Below are positions 26,345 to 35,638 of a DNA stretch of 64,000 nt, piece after piece. The stretch is from JADKIH01 sp031417395 (GTDB lineage Bacteria > Bacteroidota > Bacteroidia > AKYH767-A > 2013-40CM-41-45): assembly GCA_031417395.1 (NCBI GenBank), contig JANOVM010000077.1, positions 1-64,000 on the forward strand, read 5' to 3'. Numbering within the stretch: the first letter of the stretch is position 1; every line of letters begins with the position of its first letter. Made by a program: the position numbers and the translations under genes. Under the pieces are notes generated by a model. The model saw nothing but the letters and a program-made list of their open reading frames with translations. It was not told the origin of the DNA and did no database searches.

Positions 26345-27709
26345 ATGATTGAATATCTGTCCATCGTTGATTTTATAGTAGTACCTATTCTGGTCATTGT
26401 TATATTTCTTGTGTCGAAGAGCACTCAGTTAAAAAACATTGAGGCTAATCCAAGTTATAAATACTATTTGTGGGCATTGTTTATGAAGTTGATTGGCGGC
26501 ATTGCCGTTTGCCTGATATATGTATTTTATTATGGTTTTGGTGATACCTTAAATTATTATAACGATGATGTTGTTCTCTTGAATATGTTGAACAAGTCGC
26601 CTTTGGTTTTTATTCAATTGCTAACAAATCCCTTTCCTGAATTATGGTATTATTTTGACGACCAGACCGGCTATATGTTTTACATGGCCGATAGTCATGC
26701 TATGGCTGTGGTAAAAATTACATGGATCCTCTGCCTTGTTACTTTTAGGAGTTTTATGGGAATGACTATATTATTGGCCTGGATTTCTTTTTTTCCTATC
26801 TGGAGGTTGTATCAGTTTTTTTTACGAGAGTTTCCTAAACTATCAAAGGAATTTGCCATTTCCCTTTTCTTTGTTCCTTCTGTTTTTTTCTGGGGATCCG
26901 GATTGCTTAAAGACACTATAACTTTTTCCTGCGTTTGTTTATTTGCTTCCTCCTTCGGAATTCTATTAACGCAACGAAAGGATTTTATTAGGAACATCTT
27001 TTTTATCATCGTCAGTTCTTACCTTCTTATATGGATAAAGCCTTATATCTTCTTTGCGCTTTTACCAGGAAGTATCTTATGGTTTGGAGGTGTGCAGATT
27101 TTCCGTGTAAACAATCCTCTTGTGCAGTCATTAACAACGCCTCTTTTAATATTAGTATCGCTTGTATCAGGATATTTTATGCTGAATTTAATGAGTGGAA
27201 TATTGGGCGAATACTCCCTTGAAAATGTATTGAATAAAGCAGTTGTCACAAATCTTGACCTAAAAAGTGAATATTACCAGGGTTCGTCGTTTGATATTGG
27301 CGATTTTGATCCTTCTGTAGGAGGAATATTGGCCAAAATGCCGAGAGCAATTAATGCTGCATTATTCAGGCCCTATATCTGGGAAACATATAACCTGACA
27401 ATGCTAATGTCAGGTATTGAAAATTTATTTATGCTTGGATTCTTTTTGTACCTGATTATTAAACTTCGGGTGTATAATCTTTTCAGGTTAATGTTCAGGC
27501 ACAGGATTCTTTTCTTTACTGTTTACTTCAGCATTTTCTTTGCTTTTTCTGTTGGACTTACAACATCAAATTTTGGTAGTCTTGTGAGGTACAAAATTCC
27601 GGCTATTCCATTCTTTCTAATCAGCCTAATTATTATTTCCTCTACATACAAAGATCTTCAAAAGGAGGATGAATTAAAGTTTCTAGAATTAAAGGAAGAG
27701 GAGAAATAA
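26345..27709 (+). CDS. Polytopic membrane protein of unknown function
   Basis: The 454-residue protein has about ten hydrophobic helices spread along its length and a charged C-terminal tail rich in Lys and Glu. A conserved-looking segment, FFWGSGLLKDTITF, lies near the middle (about 181-194). A large loop (about 60-120) carries aromatic and acidic residues such as YYFDDQTGYMFYMADSH. I see no recognised glycosyltransferase or transporter signature. Its position between rlmH and a polysaccharide operon suggests glycan polymerisation, ligation or transfer, but this is only inference from context. Confidence 0.65.
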   Translation: MIEYLSIVDFIVVPILVIVIFLVSKSTQLKNIEANPSYKYYLWALFMKLIGGIAVCLIYVFYYGFGDTLNYYNDDVVLLNMLNKSPLVFIQLLTNPFPELWYYFDDQTGYMFYMADSHAMAVVKITWILCLVTFRSFMGMTILLAWISFFPIWRLYQFFLREFPKLSKEFAISLFFVPSVFFWGSGLLKDTITFSCVCLFASSFGILLTQRKDFIRNIFFIIVSSYLLIWIKPYIFFALLPGSILWFGGVQIFRVNNPLVQSLTTPLLILVSLVSGYFMLNLMSGILGEYSLENVLNKAVVTNLDLKSEYYQGSSFDIGDFDPSVGGILAKMPRAINAALFRPYIWETYNLTMLMSGIENLFMLGFFLYLIIKLRVYNLFRLMFRHRILFFTVYFSIFFAFSVGLTTSNFGSLVRYKIPAIPFFLISLIIISSTYKDLQKEDELKFLELKEEEK

Positions 27710-27760
27710 GTTCTCGGCAATTTCTGATTTACTAAAATGTCTAAAGTTTATTCAGCTTTT

Positions 27761-28981
27761 TTAACCATAAAGCTTGCGATATACATTTTCTGCAATTGAA
27801 AAATTTCTATATTGATGTGCTAAGGCTGTGATTCTTTCCGATAAAGTATTTTTTTCTTCACGAAGTAATTGATCGATTTCTATAAGCGCTTCTTTATAAT
27901 AAATAGGTTCCAGTCCTTTTAAAATAGCTCCGGCACGGTGTTTTTTAATAATGTCTGAGTCGTCGGAAATACCATCGGAAATTACTACAGGCAGTCCCAT
28001 TGCCCAATATTCACCGTCCTTAATAGGGGTGCAATATAATTTTGCAGGCGTTCGTTTCATTGGATTTATTGCAAAATCACCCTGGCCCATATATAAAGGA
28101 ATATCTTTATGGTTTACAAAGCGAACGACCATCTTATTACTGTCGAAGCCTGATTGATTGACTAATTCGTCCAGTTCCTCCTTTTTTTGCGGTGTGAGTA
28201 TAAGGGCACGAAATCGATCTCCCCATATCTTCTCAGCCTCATTAAAGAAATCAAATACTTCAGTGGATAAATAATTGCCTCCAAACTTTCCTGCATAGAC
28301 ACAAACTATTTTATTCTCCAGGTTTAATTCTTTTAAAAGGGCAGCATCTTTTCTTTTCGCAGCATTGAATGAATTGAAGTCAACACATGCCGGTTTTACT
28401 GGTGAATCTTTGAGTGTAATACCGTATTTTCTTTTAGCATAATCACTCATTCCTTTCGTTGCACTAATTATATATTTAGCATGGTAACTGAGCTTCTTTT
28501 CGAAATAAAAAAGAATTTTGAATTTAAGTCCATTTCTTTTCCAGGATCCGTTTTCTGCCATCGCTTCAGCATGCGGCTCATAGCTGTCTATAATAAGAGG
28601 TTTCCCCGAAAACAGGCTAACTACATAGCCCAGACTTCCCGCTGTGGTGCACCAGGCATGTATAAAATTAATTTTTTTAAATATGGATATTGAAAGCAAG
28701 TGCATGAAAGAAAAAAACCATTTAACAATTGCTATAATGCCAAAACGATAGTATGTATAATCAATGAGCACAATTCCTTTTTTCAGGAGGTTCTGTTTAA
28801 TTTCAATTCTTTCCTGTACAGTCATCTTCACATTATCCTGTTCGAAGGTGACCAGGTAAATCTTACTTCCTGCAGGTAATATATCAGCGATAATTAATAC
28901 ATAGGGTAGGGTATAGGCTTGTATCAGGGCGTCTTTATAACTCCATTGTGTTACAACTAAAATGTTCTTTCTTTCGCTCAT
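27761..28981 (-). CDS. Glycosyltransferase, GT4-like (GT-B fold)
   Basis: The 406-residue protein has a GT-B layout. The N-terminal part contains VVTQWSYKDALIQAY and an acceptor-side SYEPHAEAM. The C-terminal part has VCVYAGKFGGNYL, a middle strand with RFVNHKDIPLYMGQGDFAINP and IKDGEYWAMGLPVVISDGISDDSDII, the donor-binding loop. It is the last gene of the leftward operon and overlaps the preceding GT2 stop by four bases (ATGA). It adds one sugar to the glycan built by this operon. Specificity cannot be read from sequence. Confidence 0.83.
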   Translation of the reverse strand: MSERKNILVVTQWSYKDALIQAYTLPYVLIIADILPAGSKIYLVTFEQDNVKMTVQERIEIKQNLLKKGIVLIDYTYYRFGIIAIVKWFFSFMHLLSISIFKKINFIHAWCTTAGSLGYVVSLFSGKPLIIDSYEPHAEAMAENGSWKRNGLKFKILFYFEKKLSYHAKYIISATKGMSDYAKRKYGITLKDSPVKPACVDFNSFNAAKRKDAALLKELNLENKIVCVYAGKFGGNYLSTEVFDFFNEAEKIWGDRFRALILTPQKKEELDELVNQSGFDSNKMVVRFVNHKDIPLYMGQGDFAINPMKRTPAKLYCTPIKDGEYWAMGLPVVISDGISDDSDIIKKHRAGAILKGLEPIYYKEALIEIDQLLREEKNTLSERITALAHQYRNFSIAENVYRKLYG

Positions 28982-29883
28982 TGAATTCTTGAAATTAATT
29001 TCCTTCCAAGTATACTTTTTAATAGTAGTGTAAAATATTTCATTTTAAAGCCGCCAAATTTAATCGCATGAATCAAAAATCCTATACTCCTTTTACTTTG
29101 ACTTTCCAGGTATGAATGAATTGCGCAGAAATAATTTACATGGGCAGAAAGCTGACTTTTTTCTTCTGTTGTCAGATCGATTTTCCGGAGTATCCAATCT
29201 TTTGCCAGAAGTGTTTTTTGAATAATTAAATCATTGTCTGATCGCATGGAACGTAATGGGTGATCGGACATAGAAATGGTAACTTCATCTATAATAAAAA
29301 GCTTGTGTAGTTTGCTGTTTTGAATCAGAAACATCCAATCTTCTTTGATGGCAAAATTCCTATCCTCTTCAAATAACTTAATGTCCGGATTGTCGGCTAA
29401 AACACAAACGTTACAGGCAATGGGGTTTCCGTTAAGGAACAGACGATAATCATAAAAGCCTTCCTTAATAGGCATTATATCGGAGGCTTTTGACCTTCCT
29501 TTATCGTTGATGAAATCGAATTTAGTTGCAATAAAATATGGATGATTGTTTTCAATTATTCCCCGGTGCAGGACCTGTAAATGATTTGGATGCATGAGGT
29601 CATCGGAATCGAAAAAGATGACATACGTTCCGGAAGCATTCTTAAATCCCGTGTTTCTGGCAGCACCTCTTTCTCTGTTTGGCTGACTTATTATTTTAAA
29701 ATTGGGCTTATCGCCGTAATTTTTTTTAAGAAAATTTAATGTATCATCCGTACTTCCATCGTCAATGATAATAACCTCATAAGCTCCAAAAGTCTGCTGA
29801 AGGATTGAGGAAATTGTATTCCCTAGCAGATTACATCTGTTATAAACCGGAATGACTATGGAAAAAAACGGATCAAAATTCAT
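28978..29883 (-). CDS. Glycosyltransferase family 2 (GT-A fold)
   Basis: The 301-residue protein has the GT2 N-terminus FFSIVIPVYNRCNLLGNTI, the nucleotide-binding IIDDGSTDDT, and the metal-binding DxD-type DSDDL (about residues 92-96). The ATG at 29883 is chosen over two upstream candidates. From there the reading frame overlaps the preceding GT4 stop by 11 bp (ATGAATTTTGA), and the conserved strand begins immediately. It sits inside the seven-gene operon; overlaps on both sides indicate coupled translation. Donor sugar is unknown. Confidence 0.88.
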   Translation of the reverse strand: MNFDPFFSIVIPVYNRCNLLGNTISSILQQTFGAYEVIIIDDGSTDDTLNFLKKNYGDKPNFKIISQPNRERGAARNTGFKNASGTYVIFFDSDDLMHPNHLQVLHRGIIENNHPYFIATKFDFINDKGRSKASDIMPIKEGFYDYRLFLNGNPIACNVCVLADNPDIKLFEEDRNFAIKEDWMFLIQNSKLHKLFIIDEVTISMSDHPLRSMRSDNDLIIQKTLLAKDWILRKIDLTTEEKSQLSAHVNYFCAIHSYLESQSKRSIGFLIHAIKFGGFKMKYFTLLLKSILGRKLISRIQ

Positions 29884-31027
29884 GAACGATCTCATTTTTA
29901 AGTTCCTCTTCAAGTTCATTATACAGCTTGAGATGCAAATCTACTTTTTCACTATAATTAAAGTGCTTTAATGCATCCTCGCGTGCCTGAATTCCGAGCT
30001 GCTTTCTTAAATCTTCGTCCAGAATTAGTTTTCGTATTGCATTATAAACGGCATCTGAAGATTTATATGGAACAACTATACAATTTTTTCCGTCTCTGGC
30101 AGTAAAACTGCTAATTCCTGAAAAGGTTAATACTTGCGTACATCCTGAAATCATTCCTTCAATTATATTTATGCCAAAAGTTTCACTTTGTAATTTTACC
30201 GGAATGTGCAGATGAATATCAAATATTTTAAAGATTGTTGTGCTATTGGCAACGAAGCCTTTATAAATAATGTTTTTTTCAAGATTGTACTCCCGTATTT
30301 TATCCATTATTTCGTCAAAACATTCACCTTTGCTTCCGAATATATACAAATGAACATGCGGAAATTCATTAACAAGTCTTCGCATAGCTTCTACTGCATA
30401 AATATGTCCTTTCCAGAATTCAAAGCGGGCAACCATACCAATAACAAATTCGTTTTTTGGGATATTCAATTCCTTTCTTAAATCATCAACTTCGTTTTCA
30501 TTAATATTCATGTAATCTGAAGTTTTGACGGAGTGATGAATGATATGAAGCTTTTTAGGCAACATATTAAAATGTTTAATAATAAATTCGTACGATTCGT
30601 TAGTAAGCGCAATAACTTTTTTAGAAAAGAAATACGTTATTCTGTCAATAAGTTCTTGTTTTTTACTATTGAAATCAGCAAACCAGACAGTGTTTTCGCA
30701 GGTAGTAACCCTCATTTTTATTTGGGCCGCATAAGCGGCTAATTGACCTATTAAGTTTCCATAGGGTAATTCGGAATGTACCAGGTCTATTTTATGATCT
30801 TTTAAAATTTTGACAACACGAAAAAAATTAATAAGGAAGGATAGTTTGGAACTGTGTTTTAGGTAATAGACAGGTACATTTATTTTTTTTAAATCTTCGT
30901 AGAGTAGGGGCTTTACATCATTAATAATAATATGAATATGGGGGATATTTCTTTTATTCAATTCTTCCGAAAACCAATTCCATTGAGTTGAACGTGTAAT
31001 ATGCGATGTTAAAAAGGCTATTTTCAT
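29873..31027 (-). CDS. Glycosyltransferase, GT4 family
   Basis: The 384-residue protein shows a GT-B fold. The N-terminal domain has FLTSHITRSTQWNWFSEEL and HSELPYGNLIGQLAAY. The C-terminal domain has VIGMVARFEFWKGHIYAVEA and a late ETFGINIIEGMISGCTQVL loop (E-x7-E equivalent). A motif HIIHHSVKTSDY marks the domain linker. It overlaps the upstream GT2 by four bases and the downstream GT2 by 11 bases. The expected role is transfer of a hexose or deoxyhexose to a lipid-linked glycan at the inner membrane. Confidence 0.88.
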   Translation of the reverse strand: MKIAFLTSHITRSTQWNWFSEELNKRNIPHIHIIINDVKPLLYEDLKKINVPVYYLKHSSKLSFLINFFRVVKILKDHKIDLVHSELPYGNLIGQLAAYAAQIKMRVTTCENTVWFADFNSKKQELIDRITYFFSKKVIALTNESYEFIIKHFNMLPKKLHIIHHSVKTSDYMNINENEVDDLRKELNIPKNEFVIGMVARFEFWKGHIYAVEAMRRLVNEFPHVHLYIFGSKGECFDEIMDKIREYNLEKNIIYKGFVANSTTIFKIFDIHLHIPVKLQSETFGINIIEGMISGCTQVLTFSGISSFTARDGKNCIVVPYKSSDAVYNAIRKLILDEDLRKQLGIQAREDALKHFNYSEKVDLHLKLYNELEEELKNEIVHEF

Positions 31028-32037
31028 CCTTTCGTCAATGATCGTTTGATATTCCTTGCTATTCGAAGTAAAAAGGGCGGATATGAAAATGATCGCTTGA
31101 TTATTATTAAATGATTCGGCTCCTCTTTTAAGTCTTCTGCAAATTCTTTTTTTAGAAATGCTCCAACAATTTTTACCCGGGAAAAATTACCGGATATATA
31201 ATCAAACAATAAAGTATTTAAGAGAAAATAAAAAAGCATTTTAGAAGAGTTGAATGCACGGGGAGGAGTTCTTTCAGCAAAAAACTTTTTCACCGTTTCG
31301 TCTTGTTGAGGATTAATTCCAAGTCGCGTGAGAATTGGTTTTATTTCAGATTTGTTTAATCCCTCAGCAATACTTAAAAATATCACACTCCATTCCTCTA
31401 AAAATTTTGAAACTGAAGTAGTAGATTTTGAATCCCCATGAAGCCTGTATCGCGAAAAAAGGAAATCACAATACTTAAAATCACAAATCATAAGCAACCG
31501 GCTAATTAAGTCATAATCCATTCCGAAGTGAAATTTCTCATTCAGAAATCCGGTTTTCAGCACACTTTTTCTGCGGTAAAATGAAGACGGTTGAGGAAAT
31601 CCCATACCTGCCAGCAGTCTCTCCATGGTCAGATTAGGATACCCTTTGTCATACCGCACAATAAGATTGTTTCTAAACATTTCCGTATTGCCATGTAATA
31701 AACCAACATTTTCAGGAAGTGAAGAAAATACCTCATTTACTTTGTGTAAGGCCCCCGGCATATAAAGATCATCGCTGCAAAGCCAGCAAACAATATCTCC
31801 TGTTGCTTTTTTAAACCCTTTGTTAATTGCTTCACTCTGGCCGCTATCTTTTTCACTAACCCAATAATCAATTTTGTCTTCATATTTTTTTATAATGTCA
31901 ACCGACTCGTCGTTGCTTCCGCCGTCAATAACAAAGACTTCCAGTGAAGGATATTGCTGGCTGAATATAGATAATAGCGTTTCTTCCAGGAATTTTCCCT
32001 GATTGTAAGAAGGCACTATTATGGAAATTTTTAACAT
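31024..32037 (-). CDS. Glycosyltransferase family 2 (GT-A fold)
   Basis: The 337-residue protein starts KISIIVPSYNQGKFLEETL and has the VIDGGSNDESV nucleotide-binding strand, a YWVSEKDSGQSEAINKG loop and the DxD-like CSDDLYMPG (about residues 86-94). The family matches GT2 enzymes common in polysaccharide clusters. The C-terminal third holds a weakly hydrophobic, basic region that may touch the membrane. Its stop overlaps the GT4 start by four bases. It is 4 bp after the methyltransferase stop. Confidence 0.9.
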   Translation of the reverse strand: MLKISIIVPSYNQGKFLEETLLSIFSQQYPSLEVFVIDGGSNDESVDIIKKYEDKIDYWVSEKDSGQSEAINKGFKKATGDIVCWLCSDDLYMPGALHKVNEVFSSLPENVGLLHGNTEMFRNNLIVRYDKGYPNLTMERLLAGMGFPQPSSFYRRKSVLKTGFLNEKFHFGMDYDLISRLLMICDFKYCDFLFSRYRLHGDSKSTTSVSKFLEEWSVIFLSIAEGLNKSEIKPILTRLGINPQQDETVKKFFAERTPPRAFNSSKMLFYFLLNTLLFDYISGNFSRVKIVGAFLKKEFAEDLKEEPNHLIIIKRSFSYPPFLLRIARNIKRSLTKG

Positions 32038-32041
32038 TTTT

Positions 32042-32944
32042 TCAAGCCTTTTTTTGATAGAGAACTTTTAAAGAGTCGCCAAGTTTCATTTTAGCGAGAC
32101 AGTAGTTAATTGCCTTTTTAATTAGGCGCAAAAGAATTGTTTTTTCTATATTATCGCTAAAATGTCTGTCAGCTTCGTTATAGTCGTACTCAACGTTTTT
32201 AACTTTATGGGAACCCATCGATCGAATGGCATAGATCATTCGTGCCGGACTAATACCTGCAGTTTGATTTTTTATTTTTGTAAAATCGTTTTCAAGCAAT
32301 TGATGAATTGTTCGCGAAGTAAAATAATGAAGATGTTCAGGATAACTTATGACATTCCAGAATCTTCCAAGTAATCGTCTGGTAAAGGAATTGAAATTAG
32401 GTGTGGTTATGTAAAGAGCTCCTTCCGGACGAAGCAGTTTTGCATACATGCTGACTTCTGCTACAGGATCTGTCAAATGTTCAATCACTTCCAGAGAAAC
32501 CACAACATCAAATTCCATGTTTTTTTGCTGAAGAAGCTGCTCTATGTTTTCTGTTACAGGAATTTTCTTTTTCCTGCACTCGATCAAAGCTGCTTCAGAT
32601 AATTCAGTACCGCTTACATTCCAATTCCTGCCTTTTGCTACTTCTAAAAACAAACCAAATCCACAACCGGTTTCCAGCAGGTTATTATTTTTCCGATAGG
32701 GTTCAAGCATATTCAGAATGTCATTGTATCGCTTAAGGGTTAAGGGAGGTATGCTTTCATAGGAAGGGTAGTCGAAATAATGATCTTTAAGTTCTTCGGA
32801 TGTAGGTATAGTCCTTGCCGATACCATGCCGCAGTTTCTACATTTAAACAGAAAATGTTTTTTCCCGAAAATATTTTTAAAAGAAGATTTCCCGCACAGA
32901 ATGCAAGCACTGCGAACTTTATTGGATAAAGACAGCTTACCCAT
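32042..32944 (-). CDS. SAM-dependent methyltransferase with N-terminal zinc-ribbon-like CxxC pairs
   Basis: The 300-residue protein begins with two CxxC pairs, Cys14/Cys17 and Cys35/Cys38, which could bind zinc. A class I methyltransferase core follows with LLETGCGFGLFLEVAK (motif I), VVVSLEVIEHL (motif IV) and ITTPNFNSFTRRLLG. This arrangement is common among sugar methyltransferases in O-antigen and exopolysaccharide clusters. It lies 5 bp after the sulfotransferase stop and 4 bp before the next gene, inside the operon. Methylation of a sugar is inferred from context. Confidence 0.87.
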   Translation of the reverse strand: MGKLSLSNKVRSACILCGKSSFKNIFGKKHFLFKCRNCGMVSARTIPTSEELKDHYFDYPSYESIPPLTLKRYNDILNMLEPYRKNNNLLETGCGFGLFLEVAKGRNWNVSGTELSEAALIECRKKKIPVTENIEQLLQQKNMEFDVVVSLEVIEHLTDPVAEVSMYAKLLRPEGALYITTPNFNSFTRRLLGRFWNVISYPEHLHYFTSRTIHQLLENDFTKIKNQTAGISPARMIYAIRSMGSHKVKNVEYDYNEADRHFSDNIEKTILLRLIKKAINYCLAKMKLGDSLKVLYQKKA

Positions 32945-32949
32945 TACAA

Positions 32950-33582
32950 TTAAAATTCATAATTAAAAGTGTCAATATCGGATTTAAAAGCATTTGCGAT
33001 TAGATCTCTTGTATGTTTATTATAATAATCTTTATAAAAACTATGATTACTCGGATTTGCTTTCGACAAAACTATTTGATTAATATTTATCTTAGTACAA
33101 ATGGTATTAAAGTCGTTTTGAATGTTTTCGAAACGTCCCACAAAATCGACAAGTAGTTTTCCGTTTTTATCGTATATAAATTCCTTTTGAAGTTCGCAGT
33201 CGTGGTTCACTCTCCATTCTATGTATTCGTCAAAAGACTTCATTTTGATAATCCTTTTGTGCTGTGGATGGAATTTAAACTGAAGCATAAAATGGTAAAG
33301 TGAAACCTGCCAGTCCCATGGATTCCTCACAAAGGAAAATTTAAAATAATTGTTAAAGGTTTCAGCGGGAAGAAATTTACTGGCTTCTTCTGCTTTAATA
33401 TGGTCAATAGCCCAGGTAGAAAGAAACCAAACATGACTGCCTATAAAATAGCGAATGCTTTTATGCAGGGGAAATTCAGAAAAAGACAGATCGTCATATT
33501 CTTTTAAAGCCTTCCGGATGCTTGTTCCGGCAACTTTGTAAATATGAAAATATATAAATTTCTTTTGGTGAGAAAGTATCAT
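32950..33582 (-). CDS. Sulfotransferase family 2 domain protein
   Basis: The 210-residue protein has the sulfotransferase 5'-phosphosulfate loop FHIYKVAGTSIRKAL (about 12-26), which binds PAPS, and the 3'-phosphate motif KFSFVRNPWDWQVSLYHF (about 81-98). Such enzymes transfer sulfate from PAPS to carbohydrate hydroxyls. Its place inside a seven-gene glycosyltransferase operon suggests that the glycan of this locus is sulfated. It is short for the family but both cofactor motifs are present. No PAPS-synthesis genes occur in this window. Confidence 0.85.
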   Translation of the reverse strand: MILSHQKKFIYFHIYKVAGTSIRKALKEYDDLSFSEFPLHKSIRYFIGSHVWFLSTWAIDHIKAEEASKFLPAETFNNYFKFSFVRNPWDWQVSLYHFMLQFKFHPQHKRIIKMKSFDEYIEWRVNHDCELQKEFIYDKNGKLLVDFVGRFENIQNDFNTICTKININQIVLSKANPSNHSFYKDYYNKHTRDLIANAFKSDIDTFNYEF

Positions 33583-33592
33583 CGAAGCTTAC

Positions 33593-34588
33593 TTAATTAG
33601 GAGTAAAGTAGGTGTTAATTTTTTTTTCGGCAGACAAGTATTTATTTCTGTTTGTAATTAATTCTAAGGTATAACCTTTTTGAAGTTTCCACAAGGCCAT
33701 ATTCCTGACTTTTGAATTTGGTGCCGAAGAAACATTTTTTAACCCTGCCCGGAAAAGCTTTTTCAAAGAAGATATACATTGTAAAAGCCAGGAAGATTTA
33801 TTGGCCAATTTTTTATCAATTAATCCACGATAAAGAGAAAGAATAACTTCTGCTTTACCAAAGCCTTCGTACATTTTGAGCAGGTAATCTAATTTTAGTC
33901 GGAAAGCAGGTATGTAATGTTGGAGTTTCAAAGATTCTTCATACCATAGTTTCCAGCCGCGAAGAACAAATGCCAGGCATATTTCACTGTCTTCTCCTGC
34001 AGTAAGCGCTTTACCGGACCGGCCGGAAAGCAAACTGCTAAAACCAGATGAAAAAAGTTCTTCCCAGGCTTGTTTTCTAATTGTAAGACCGGCTCCCCAA
34101 AGGTATCCTTTTTGCGGTTGTACAAATCCACTCTTATTTTGTTGCATTCCTGTTGCATAAGATATGGAGAATTCTGAAAACCAAGGTGGTGGAGTACTCT
34201 CAAAAACTGCATCAGCCGAACCCCCGCATGCGGCAATCTCAGGATTTTCATTGAGAATAGTAAATACTTTATGTACCCAATCTTCTTCTATCCAGTTATC
34301 ATCATCAATAAAGCTAACAAAATCATAGGAAGAGGATGCAACTCCTTTGATTCTGGCATTCATTAATCCTTTTTTTTGTTCTTCAACTATTTGAAAACCG
34401 GTTACAGGATTCGTTTCCCAAACCATCTTTGATTTTGCTGAAGTATCATCCGTGGATGCATTGTCCACAAGGATTACTTCCCATGGAATTCCCTGAGAAT
34501 GGATCTTTTGGAGGTGATTCAGTGTAGTTGTAATACGCGATGAACTGTTATAGCAGCAAATAATTATCGAAACCCCTTTCTTAGCCAT
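33593..34588 (-). CDS. Glycosyltransferase family 2 (GT-A fold), first gene of the operon
   Basis: The 331-residue protein starts with a GT2 strand, GVSIIICCYNSSSRITTTL. It has VILVDNASTDDTSA, the QKKGLMNARIKG loop and the DxD-type FIDDDNWIEEDW (about 93-104). A later acceptor-side LTAGEDSEICLAF and a basic tail complete it. It is the first gene of the leftward operon that runs to 27761, with small gaps or overlaps throughout. The 219 bp upstream separate it from the divergent Wzm gene and should contain both promoters. Confidence 0.88.
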   Translation of the reverse strand: MAKKGVSIIICCYNSSSRITTTLNHLQKIHSQGIPWEVILVDNASTDDTSAKSKMVWETNPVTGFQIVEEQKKGLMNARIKGVASSSYDFVSFIDDDNWIEEDWVHKVFTILNENPEIAACGGSADAVFESTPPPWFSEFSISYATGMQQNKSGFVQPQKGYLWGAGLTIRKQAWEELFSSGFSSLLSGRSGKALTAGEDSEICLAFVLRGWKLWYEESLKLQHYIPAFRLKLDYLLKMYEGFGKAEVILSLYRGLIDKKLANKSSWLLQCISSLKKLFRAGLKNVSSAPNSKVRNMALWKLQKGYTLELITNRNKYLSAEKKINTYFTPN

Positions 34589-34807
34589 CAGTGAAACAAA
34601 AAATCATGAATAACGATTAAGTAATATTATTAAGGGTTCCAAAATATGAGTTTTTTTCGGAAATCAGCTTTGTTTGATTCCCTTTTTGACGAATATTATT
34701 CACATGATGCATTTGGTTATTTTACACAAGTATACAGTTGACAAATTATTGGTTTTGTTTCCTTGCATAAATGCATTTAATTGTACTTTGCCACAATACA
34801 TGTTTTA

Positions 34808-35638
34808 ATGGAATACGAAATAAAACCACAACGAAATTTTGAATTCGGCTTTAAGGAATTATGGTCGTATAAGGAATTGTTTTATTTCTTTACCTGGCGC
34901 GACATTAAAGTAAAATATAAACAGACGGTGCTTGGTTTCTTATGGGCCATTCTTCAGCCTTTGGTAACCATGATTATTTTTACTTTTTTCTTTGGCCGTC
35001 TTTTAAAGGTGCCCTCTTCAGATTTGCCTTACCCTGTATTTGTATTGTCCGGATTGATCCTCTGGAATATCTTTTCCACAGGAGTTTCCAATGCCGGTAA
35101 TAGTATGGTATCTAATGCAAACATTATTAAGAAAATTTATTTTCCACGATTAATAATTCCCTTGTCGGCTGTGCTGGTTAGTGTGTTTGATTTTCTCATG
35201 ACATTAATTGTTTTCTTTTCTGTGCTAATATATTATAGTTCTCAAAACCTAATCCATATTAACTGGCCGGTTTTTTTAGCTCTTCTTCCTGTTTGCGTTA
35301 TTCTTGCTTGTATCGCTTCTTTCGGTCTCGGATCCTTTCTGGCTGCATTAAATATTAAATACAGGGACTTCAGATACCTGATTCCTTTTATGATACAAAT
35401 GCTTCTCTTCGTTACTCCCGTTATTTATCCGCTGAATATTGTTGAATCCGGAATTCTAAGAAACATTTTGGCCCTTAATCCTATGTATGCATCCATTGAA
35501 ATGTTCCGGGTCGGACTTACCGGTATATTTCCTGATATGCAACTGTTTATGCTCAGTCTAGTATCTTCCTTGTTTTTGCTTTTTATAGGGATTTATTATT
35601 TCAGAAAAACAGAATATTATTTTGCTGACCTCGCCTGA
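34808..35638 (+). CDS. wzm: ABC-2 type polysaccharide exporter, permease (Wzm-like)
   Basis: The 276-residue protein has about six membrane helices and the family motif FTWRDIKVKYKQTVLGFLWAIL (about 31-52), with a mid-protein NIIKKIYFPRLIIPLSA. It is the membrane half of an ABC-transporter route for O-antigen or other polysaccharides. The ATG at 34808 is chosen over a TTG 27 nt upstream. Upstream, TTG at about 34761 and the near-consensus TACTTTG at 34784-34790 may form a promoter. The stop and the next start overlap by one base (TGATG), so the ATPase is translationally coupled. Confidence 0.92.
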   Translation: MEYEIKPQRNFEFGFKELWSYKELFYFFTWRDIKVKYKQTVLGFLWAILQPLVTMIIFTFFFGRLLKVPSSDLPYPVFVLSGLILWNIFSTGVSNAGNSMVSNANIIKKIYFPRLIIPLSAVLVSVFDFLMTLIVFFSVLIYYSSQNLIHINWPVFLALLPVCVILACIASFGLGSFLAALNIKYRDFRYLIPFMIQMLLFVTPVIYPLNIVESGILRNILALNPMYASIEMFRVGLTGIFPDMQLFMLSLVSSLFLLFIGIYYFRKTEYYFADLA

